Positions 9,401 through 13,365 of a DNA stretch of 13,365 nt are shown here, one piece after another. Numbering within the stretch: position 1 is the stretch's first letter; each line of letters opens with the position of its first letter. The translations under genes were made by a program, and so were the position numbers. The notes under the pieces are model-generated. The model ran no database searches, was not told the DNA's origin, and saw only the letters and a list, made by a program, of their open reading frames with translations. Source of the stretch: VRUE01 sp035554595 (GTDB lineage Bacteria > Actinomycetota > Thermoleophilia > Solirubrobacterales > 70-9); NCBI GenBank assembly GCA_035554595.1, contig DATMIH010000157.1:1-13365 (forward strand). Reading direction: 5' to 3'.

Positions 9401-10712
9401 CCTGGACGCGGTAGTCATCCCACTCCTGGCGCTTGATCTCGACGAAGCGGCGGAAGGTGTGCTCGCCCAGCGTGCGCAGGACCAGCTCCGAGTCGGCGGC
9501 GACCTCGATCGCCTCGCCCAGCGTCGCCGGCAACTGCTCGATCCCCTGGTGGGAAAGCTCCTCGGGCGAGAGGTGGTAGAGGTTCTGCTCCATCGGCTCG
9601 GGCAACTCGTAGCCCTTCTCGATCCCTTCCAGACCCGCCTGCAGCATGCCGGCGAAGCAGAGGTAGGGGTTGCAGGCGGGGTCGGGGCAGCGCAGCTCGG
9701 CTCGGGTCGCCCCCTCCTTGCCGGGGTGGTAGAGAGGCACCCGGATCAGTGCCGAGCGGTTGCGGCGCGACCAGGCGAGGTAGACCGGCGCCTCGTAGCC
9801 GGGGACGAGCCGCTTGTAGGAGTTGACCCACTGGGCGAAGAGCGGTGAAATCTCGCGCGCGTGCTTGAGCTGGCCGGCGATGAAGGCCTTCGCCGTGGCC
9901 GAGAGGAAGAACTGGTCGTCGGGATCGAAGAAGGCGTTCTTGCCGTCCTTGGTCAGCGACTGGTGCACGTGCATGCCGGAGCCGTTCTCGCCGAAGAGCG
10001 GCTTGGGCATGAAGGTCGCGTGCCAGCCGTACTTCATCGCGTACTCCTTGACCACGATGCGGTAGGTCATGCAGTCGTCGGCCATCGCCAGCGCGTCCTT
10101 GTAGCGCATGTCGACCTCGTGCTGGGAGGGGCCGACCTCGTGATGGGTGTACTCGACGTGGATGCCCATCTTCTCCAGGGCGAGGACGGTGTCGCGGCGC
10201 ACGTCGGAGCCGGCGTCGAGCGTGGTCAGGTCGAAGTAGCCGCCCTCGTCGAGGACTTCCGGCACGCCGCCCTCGGGTTTGGCCGAGCGGAAGTAGAAGA
10301 ACTCGAGCTCGGGGCCGATGTTGAAGGCGTCGAAGCCCATCTCCTCGGCCCGCTTGAGCGCCCGCTTCATGATCCATCGTGGGTCGCCCTCATACGGTTC
10401 GCCGCCGGGCACCTGGACGTCGCAGAACATCCGCGCCACCGCGTTCTCGCCCTCCGGCCGCCAGGGGATCAGGGCGAAGGTCGCCGGGTCGGGCATAGCG
10501 ATCATGTCGGACTCCTCGATCGGGTTGAAGCCGGTGATCGAGGAGCCGTCGAAGCCCATGCCGCCCTCGAAGGCGTCCTCCAGCTCAGAGGCATTGATCG
10601 AGAAGCTCTTCAGCTGGCCCAGCACATCGGTGAACCAGAGTCGGACGAAGCGGACGTCGGCCTCCTTGACCAGCTCGATGACGTCAGCGGCACTCTTCGG
10701 TTGATCTGCCAT
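9360..10712 (-). CDS. glnA: Glutamine synthetase, type I (GSI-alpha-like)
   Basis: Makes glutamine from glutamate, ammonia and ATP as a cytosolic dodecamer; the main ammonium assimilation step. The protein is 450 residues. Motifs: MGFDGSSITGF (52-62, active-site loop), GPELEFF (133-139), HHEVGPSQHEVD (190-201), KPLFGENGSGMHVHQS (237-252, ATP/metal), NSYKRLVPG (297-305), NRSALIRVP (318-326) and AELRCPDPACNPYL (338-351). The ending GIEQLPATLGEAIE and the ~450 length resemble the Bacillus-type alpha form; the NLYDLP adenylylation motif of GSI-beta reads NLYHLS here, so control by adenylylation is unlikely (inference). The start is ATG 10712, chosen over in-frame codons up to 10826 because AGGAGG precedes it by nine bases and the extra 38 residues look non-coding. 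It converges on and overlaps the MMPL gene. Confidence 0.97.
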   Translation of the reverse strand: MADQPKSAADVIELVKEADVRFVRLWFTDVLGQLKSFSINASELEDAFEGGMGFDGSSITGFNPIEESDMIAMPDPATFALIPWRPEGENAVARMFCDVQVPGGEPYEGDPRWIMKRALKRAEEMGFDAFNIGPELEFFYFRSAKPEGGVPEVLDEGGYFDLTTLDAGSDVRRDTVLALEKMGIHVEYTHHEVGPSQHEVDMRYKDALAMADDCMTYRIVVKEYAMKYGWHATFMPKPLFGENGSGMHVHQSLTKDGKNAFFDPDDQFFLSATAKAFIAGQLKHAREISPLFAQWVNSYKRLVPGYEAPVYLAWSRRNRSALIRVPLYHPGKEGATRAELRCPDPACNPYLCFAGMLQAGLEGIEKGYELPEPMEQNLYHLSPEELSHQGIEQLPATLGEAIEVAADSELVLRTLGEHTFRRFVEIKRQEWDDYRVQVTPFEIEQFLPVL

Positions 10713-10721
10713 GTTCGGGGT

Positions 10722-10727
10722 CCTCCT
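10722..10727 (-). promoter_or_regulatory. Shine-Dalgarno site of glnA
   Basis: AGGAGG on the minus strand, nine bases before ATG 10712. It fixes the glnA start and rules out the longer reading frame that begins at 10826. Confidence 0.85.
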
Positions 10728-10862
10728 GGGCTCGCGCTTGTCCGCTTCGAGCGCGCAACGATAGGCCAAAGCCCCGTCGAGAACCGGCCCGTGCCGAGGG
10801 GCAGTGAACCGCTTGGGTAGAAGCACTCGTATGCGGGTAGAGAGCGGTTGCTTTCAGGCGGC

Positions 10863-10891
10863 TTGCAGGGTGACATAAAACCAGGTATAAC
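10863..10891 (+). promoter_or_regulatory. Candidate sigma-70-type promoter for the CMD-fold gene
   Basis: TTGCAG (10863-10868), a 17-bp spacer and TATAAC (10886-10891), the latter matching five of six -10 consensus bases. Transcription would begin near 10898, giving a leader of about 90 nt. The -35 is only a half match, so the call rests on the -10, the spacing and the overlapping dyad. Confidence 0.5.
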
Positions 10892-10906
10892 TTACGAGAC
10901 GTAAGT
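10890..10906. promoter_or_regulatory. 17-bp operator-like dyad overlapping the -10 box
   Basis: ACTTACG-AGA-CGTAAGT is a perfect inverted repeat with 7-bp arms. It starts inside the -10 and covers the expected transcription start, the classic place for a dimeric repressor such as a TetR-family protein. No regulator gene lies in the window, so the binding protein is unknown. Confidence 0.55.
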
Positions 10907-10925
10907 AGACGGCTGAAAGTAAAGT

Positions 10926-10973
10926 AAAGGCCAATTAAAGGCTCTGTAAAGCGGAATTCCCCCAAACAGAGCC
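10926..10973 (+). promoter_or_regulatory. Leader with three 11-bp repeats and a hairpin next to the ribosome site
   Basis: Three tandem imperfect 11-mers, each starting AAAG, lie at 10926-10936, 10937-10947 and 10948-10958; two of them end in AATT. TAAAG also occurs at 10920 and 10925. GGCTCTGT (10940-10947) pairs perfectly with ACAGAGCC (10966-10973). The hairpin ends directly against the GGAGG ribosome site (10974-10978). This could affect translation or bind a protein; no known riboswitch class is recognised. Confidence 0.45.
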
Positions 10974-10988
10974 GGAGGCGGATGCCAA

Positions 10989-11555
10989 GTGACAGTTAAA
11001 ACAGATGTCAGCAGGTTCCAGATCCACGACGAGTTGACGGCACCTGACGAGAGCGCTCCCTTGATCAAAACGATCCAGGCCACGGGTGGCGCGGTTACGA
11101 AGTTCGTCGGCGTGCTCGCCGGTGCGCCGGCGGTTCTGCGGGCATACACGCGGATGCGCTCGGAGCTTCGCGGTGGAGTCCTGCCGCGGGCGACGCGTGA
11201 GCGGATCGCCCTCGCGGTCGCCGAGTACCGCGACGACACCTACAGCATCGCCCAGCACGCCAAGTCAGCGCGCAGCGCCGGCCTCGGGCTGGACGAGGTC
11301 TCCAGAGCCCGTAGCTTCAACTCGGCTGATCCGAAAGAGGCGGCGCTACTCGAGTACCTCCACGGAGCGCTCGAGGCCAACAGCCACCCCCCGCTCCACC
11401 TCCACGAGGAGGCCAGGGAGATTGGTTGGACGGACGAGGAGCTGCTCGAGGCGGTCGCCCACCTGGTGCTCAATGAGTTCCAGAGTCTCATTGCTGGCGC
11501 GGCTGAGCTGCCCAAAGACCAAAGCGGTCCGCGGGTGTTGCCCTCGGTGGCGTAG
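10989..11555 (+). CDS. Carboxymuconolactone decarboxylase / AhpD-fold protein lacking cysteines
   Basis: A 188-residue, all-helical protein of the CMD/AhpD fold. Core: FVGVLAGAPAVLRAYTRMRSEL (39-60), RATRERIALAVAEYRDDTYSIAQHAKSARSAGL (67-99), then a second helix set with HEEAREIGWTDEELLEAVAHLVLNEF. In AhpD-type peroxidase helpers the block before the conserved His carries a CxxC pair; here His90 is kept but the cysteine positions are Asp83 and Ser86, and the whole protein has no Cys. A thiol peroxidase role is therefore unlikely; a decarboxylase/hydrolase-like or unknown role remains possible. The start is GTG 10989, ten bases after GGAGG. It is a single-gene unit: divergent from glnA, with its own promoter and operator-like dyad, followed by a long hairpin. 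Confidence 0.88.
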   Translation: MTVKTDVSRFQIHDELTAPDESAPLIKTIQATGGAVTKFVGVLAGAPAVLRAYTRMRSELRGGVLPRATRERIALAVAEYRDDTYSIAQHAKSARSAGLGLDEVSRARSFNSADPKEAALLEYLHGALEANSHPPLHLHEEAREIGWTDEELLEAVAHLVLNEFQSLIAGAAELPKDQSGPRVLPSVA

Positions 11556-11630
11556 GGACGCCGGCCACCCCTCCCAAAACGCGCGGCAGGAGCCGCGCTT
11601 GAGTGTTTTGGGAGGGGCGCCCGACGTCCC
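11555..11630. terminator. Long inverted repeat at the convergent junction, probable bidirectional terminator
   Basis: The arms at 11555-11580 and 11605-11630 match at 23 of 26 positions as reverse complements; the inner 13 bp are perfect (CCCCTCCCAAAAC against GTTTTGGGAGGGG). Within the loop, GCGCGGC (11581-11587) and GCCGCGC (11592-11598) form a second perfect stem with loop AGGA. The element starts on the last base of the upstream stop codon and lies before the 3' end of a converging gene. The GGGAGGGGC arm resembles the element at 1147-1249. Confidence 0.65.
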
Positions 11631-11672
11631 TTCCCAGAGACGGCAAGCCCCCGACCCGACTGGTAGAGCTAG

Positions 11673-12365
11673 CTAGTCCTCTACAACGGTGACCGTGTAC
11701 AGCAGTCGGGCCGTGGCGTAGCGGCAGCCGTATTCAGCGCGGGTGCCTACCTTTTCCTGCGGTTCTCCCTGCCTCACGTCGGTTGAGTTGACGCACTTGC
11801 CTACTTCACGACTGGCGCGCCAAGCGTTGTCGGAGGGCTGGCCCTGGGCAAATGCGGGGGCCCAAGTCGGGACGGTGACGCCGATGATGTCGCCTGCTTT
11901 GACTCGCAAAGAAGCTCCGAATTTGACGGTCTGCCCTAGGTAAGGGCTGAGGACGTGGACTGAGCCTTGGGCGCGGAGGGCGTAGCGGGGCGGGTTAGTG
12001 CCGGCCACACGGCGCAGGATCGCGAGGCGCGCCTCGGGGGGCGTGCCGAAAAAGCCGTTGAAGAACGAGCGCTGACTGCTGGTCGGCTGCGAGAGGGTCA
12101 ACGTCCAGGACTTGATCCTGCCGTCCTTACGGACGCGGAAGGGAAGTTCGCCCTGGCTGGTGCTGACCTGGAAGCCGGTGACGCTGCCGATCGCCTGGCA
12201 AGGCGACTCGGGACAGGACGGATCGGGCATGGTCGCTGTTTCGCCGAGCACGACCGTGGTCTGAGCGGTTTCACTTTCGCCCGTTGCCGCACCGGCGCTA
12301 CCGGCGAAAACGACGAGGAGCATCAGCAGCCCGGCGTAGATAGCTGCCAGCAAAGACCTCGACAT
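11673..12365 (-). CDS. Exported protein of unknown function with four cysteines
   Basis: I do not recognise a named family. The 230-residue product begins with a clear Sec signal peptide: SRS, a hydrophobic core LLAAIYAGLLMLLVVFAGSA, and a likely cleavage near Ala26-Ala27. The mature part is rich in beta-type strands and has four Cys (51, 56, 191, 214), possibly two disulfides. A notable block is SPYLGQTVKFGASLRV followed by KAGDIIGVTVPTWAPAF (about 140-172). No lipobox is seen and no membrane anchor after the signal, so it should be secreted. ATG 12365 was preferred over ATG 12419 because GAGAGGAG (12373-12380) lies seven bases upstream and the signal peptide then starts normally. It lies 78 bp downstream of the RlpA-like gene on the same strand and may share its c-di-AMP-controlled transcript. 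Confidence 0.8.
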   Translation of the reverse strand: MSRSLLAAIYAGLLMLLVVFAGSAGAATGESETAQTTVVLGETATMPDPSCPESPCQAIGSVTGFQVSTSQGELPFRVRKDGRIKSWTLTLSQPTSSQRSFFNGFFGTPPEARLAILRRVAGTNPPRYALRAQGSVHVLSPYLGQTVKFGASLRVKAGDIIGVTVPTWAPAFAQGQPSDNAWRASREVGKCVNSTDVRQGEPQEKVGTRAEYGCRYATARLLYTVTVVED

Positions 12366-12389
12366 ACAAAAGCTCCTCTCGTTGGAAAC

Positions 12390-12407
12390 CTGCCCGTTCC
12401 GGGGCAG
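12390..12407 (-). terminator. Weak hairpin between the two exported-protein genes
   Basis: CTGCCC and GGGCAG form a perfect 6-bp stem with a 6-nt loop; on the minus strand it is followed by GTTT. It may be a weak terminator for the RlpA-like gene or leader structure for the next gene. The T run is too short for a firm call. Confidence 0.3.
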
Positions 12408-12443
12408 ATTTACCATCAAACCGAGAAATCCTGCTTAGTCGCG

Positions 12444-12953
12444 CTAGCCGGAGGAGCCGACGGCGACGGCGTAGCGAACCTGCCCCACACCTTGGAAGTC
12501 AAGGGCGAGGCGGGCGCCGTTGGTGAGATCGAAGTCGTTGCCCTTCGTATAGGGCCCGCGGTCGATCACCTTGGTGACCAGGGAGTGCCCGTGGTAGTTG
12601 ATCTTGAGCGTGGTGCCACAGGGCAGCGTGCGGTGGGCGACGCCAATCGTGCCCGGCCGCAGGGTCTCGCCACAGGCGGTGCCGTTGCCGTAGAGCCCAG
12701 GTCCGTACCAGGTGGCGCCGGCTGAGCGCATCGGGCTGCTGAAGACAAGGCCAGCCCCGCCGGAAGTGCTCGTTTCTCCGGTGGGCGCACCGGCGCCGCC
12801 GGTCTGTGCCTCGGCCGCGAGGGGTGCCAGAGCCAGGGAGAGCAGCGCCGTCGCCAGGGATATACGGCGCAGCCGTCGGCCAAGGTGCGCGCGCGCAGCG
12901 TGCCCTTGCCGTGAGTGATCTTTCCGCCGATGGCGGTTCCCAACTGTCTTCAT
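12444..12953 (-). CDS. RlpA-like double-psi-beta-barrel exported protein
   Basis: A 169-residue cell-wall protein of the RlpA/expansin-like DPBB type; RlpA proteins bind or cleave peptidoglycan. A long basic N-terminus (to about Arg30) leads into the hydrophobic core ISLATALLSLALAPLA and a likely AEA|Q cleavage after residue 49. A Thr/Gly/Ser-rich linker (50-75) precedes the barrel: TWYGPG (81-86), NGTACGE (90-96), AHRTLPCGT (106-114), VIDRGPY (129-135) with Asp131, and NDFDLT (139-144) with Asp142. Cys94 and Cys112 could be bonded. The DRGPY and FDL motifs match RlpA lytic transglycosylases, so enzymatic activity is plausible but not shown. No SPOR domain is present. The c-di-AMP riboswitch ends 13 nt before ATG 12953, so expression should respond to c-di-AMP. 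Confidence 0.9.
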   Translation of the reverse strand: MKTVGNRHRRKDHSRQGHAARAHLGRRLRRISLATALLSLALAPLAAEAQTGGAGAPTGETSTSGGAGLVFSSPMRSAGATWYGPGLYGNGTACGETLRPGTIGVAHRTLPCGTTLKINYHGHSLVTKVIDRGPYTKGNDFDLTNGARLALDFQGVGQVRYAVAVGSSG

Positions 12954-12966
12954 TAGCTCTTTGCGA

Positions 12967-13086
12967 CGCTTACGGGGTTAGCTGACGGGCTCGCGCTGAA
13001 AGAGCTGCGCTACGTGGCAGATGCCGACGATTCGCCCCAACAATTGGGTCCCCCGCTCTTCGCGATATGTAGGCGAAGATTCAGCG
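12967..13086 (-). ncRNA. Cyclic-di-AMP riboswitch (ydaO-yuaA type)
   Basis: Read on the minus strand, the aptamer opens with CGCTGAATC (P1 side), a hairpin CTTCGC/GCGAAG, then GCGGGGGACCCA (13045-13056), TTGGGGCGAATCG (13028-13040) and CCCGTCAGCTAACC (12976-12989), and closes with TAAGCG (P1 other side). These are the hallmark conserved blocks of the ydaO class in the right order, over about 120 nt as in B. subtilis. The class binds c-di-AMP and usually lowers expression of wall-remodelling and osmotic genes. No terminator stem fits between P1 and ATG 12953, so control of ribosome access is likely here (inference). Confidence 0.92.
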
Positions 13087-13138
13087 GAAGTTGGCGGCAG
13101 ATTAGCAAACGCTAAGACGGAAACCTTGCCAGGCATGG

Positions 13139-13164
13139 AAAAGGCCCTCTTTCGAGGGCCTTTT
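13139..13164 (-). terminator. Intrinsic terminator of rnpB
   Basis: A perfect 11-bp stem (AAAAGGCCCTC with GAGGGCCTTTT) closed, on the minus strand, by a GAAA tetraloop and ending in TTTT. It lies just after the RNase P RNA 3' end and before the riboswitch. The symmetry would also allow termination from the other strand. Confidence 0.88.
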
Positions 13165-13170
13165 CGTTAG

Positions 13171-13365
13171 CGGGCCTATAAGCCGGATCCTGTCGTGAGC
13201 GGCTATCTGTCTCACCGGGACCGAAGTCCCGGGGGCCGCCGAGGCGGCCTGCGGCCTACCTGGACCTCGCCGGGCAGGGTCGACGGTCCTGCTTGGCCTT
13301 GCACCGGGCGGGGTTTGCCTGGCCGCCGCGTCACCGCGACGCCGGTGCGCTCTTACCGCACCATT
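13171..13365 (-). ncRNA. rnpB: RNase P RNA (3' half), 5' end outside window
   Basis: Catalytic RNA that removes tRNA 5' leaders. On the minus strand the window enters at AATGGTGCGGTAAGAGCGCA (the conserved P8/P9 region), continues through GGCAAACCCC and GTGCAAGGCCAAGCAGG, and ends with AGACAGATAGCCGCTCACG and GGATCCGGCTTATAGGCC, the usual 3' conserved region. About 195 nt are visible, roughly half of a bacterial type A RNA. The 3' end is placed near 13171 from the conserved tail and the terminator that follows; exact processing is not visible. Confidence 0.95.

Noticed and set aside
9861..10820. Plus-strand open frame of 319 codons opposite glnA
   Set aside because: It is a codon-bias shadow of glutamine synthetase, low in complexity (His/Val/Leu/Gly), with no recognisable domain.
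10713..10826. Upstream extension of glnA giving 488 residues
   Set aside because: A strong AGGAGG site precedes ATG 10712, and the extra residues do not resemble a glutamine synthetase N-terminus.
10869..10890. Possible GlnR box upstream of glnA (GTGAC followed by AAAAC)
   Set aside because: The spacing between the half-sites does not fit the known GTnAC-n6-GAAAC pattern and there is no second pair.
10982..10999. Five-codon ATG frame overlapping the start of the CMD-fold gene
   Set aside because: It lies only three bases after GGAGG, too close for normal initiation; the GTG at 10989 has better spacing and a long frame.
11663..11684. GTAGAG/CTCTAC 6-bp inverted repeat around the stop codon of the exported unknown gene
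   Set aside because: A short stem with a 10-nt loop is easily expected by chance; the strong hairpin next to it explains termination better.
12366..12419. Upstream start of the exported unknown protein
   Set aside because: It would put 18 residues including a Cys before the signal peptide and would overlap the GAGAGGAG ribosome site that fits ATG 12365.
13087..13138. Promoter for the riboswitch transcript, with an extended -10-like TGCTAATCT on the minus strand
   Set aside because: A promoter must be near, but no -35 with correct spacing is visible, and the site overlaps a small TTAGC/GCTAA dyad of unclear meaning; not strong enough to list.

Overview
The window comes from a high-GC bacterium with strong GC3 codon bias, Shine-Dalgarno-led genes with frequent GTG/TTG starts, a type A-like RNase P RNA and a c-di-AMP (ydaO-type) riboswitch in front of a cell-wall gene. 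Together with the gene families (MMPL transporter, many acyl-CoA enzymes) this points to an actinobacterium. A deep-branching group such as Thermoleophilia/Solirubrobacterales is my guess, by inference only. The region looks chromosomal. I see no phage genes, transposases, tRNAs or CRISPR arrays.

Layout: (1) 1-3293, plus strand: the 3' part of an acyl-CoA dehydrogenase gene, a 103-bp inverted-repeat element, an AMP-forming acyl-CoA synthetase and a SnoaL/NTF2-fold protein, together a small fatty- or organic-acid catabolism cluster. (2) 3321-4724, minus strand: a cytoplasmic GGDEF-EAL cyclic-di-GMP protein, convergent with the first cluster. (3) 4877-9400, plus strand: a YyaL/SPATA20-type thioredoxin-domain protein followed 18 nt later by an MMPL/RND transporter. 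(4) 9360-10712, minus strand: a type I glutamine synthetase whose 3' end overlaps the transporter gene by 41 bp. (5) 10713-10988: a 276-bp divergent control region with a plausible sigma-70 promoter, a perfect 17-bp operator-like dyad, 11-bp repeats and a hairpin, all leading into a carboxymuconolactone-decarboxylase-fold protein (10989-11555) that has no cysteines. (6) A long hairpin at the convergent junction. (7) 13365-11673, minus strand: the 3' half of rnpB, its intrinsic terminator, a c-di-AMP riboswitch, an RlpA-like double-psi-beta-barrel exported protein and an unrecognised exported protein.

The window mostly holds ordinary metabolic and housekeeping genes. The signals that the genes do not explain are: a near-perfect palindromic, AT-richer segment sitting in frame inside the yyaL-like gene (5888-5950), which resembles a protein-coding palindromic insertion; two GGGAGGGG-armed inverted repeats that each start at or just after a stop codon; a tract of different codon usage crossing two genes (about 1066-1960); a compact c-di-AMP riboswitch only 13 nt from its start codon; and an extra hydrophobic block in the MMPL transporter. 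Apart from the ones listed, no gene-free stretch exceeds 300 bases; the longest, 12954-13365, is filled by the riboswitch, terminator and rnpB.
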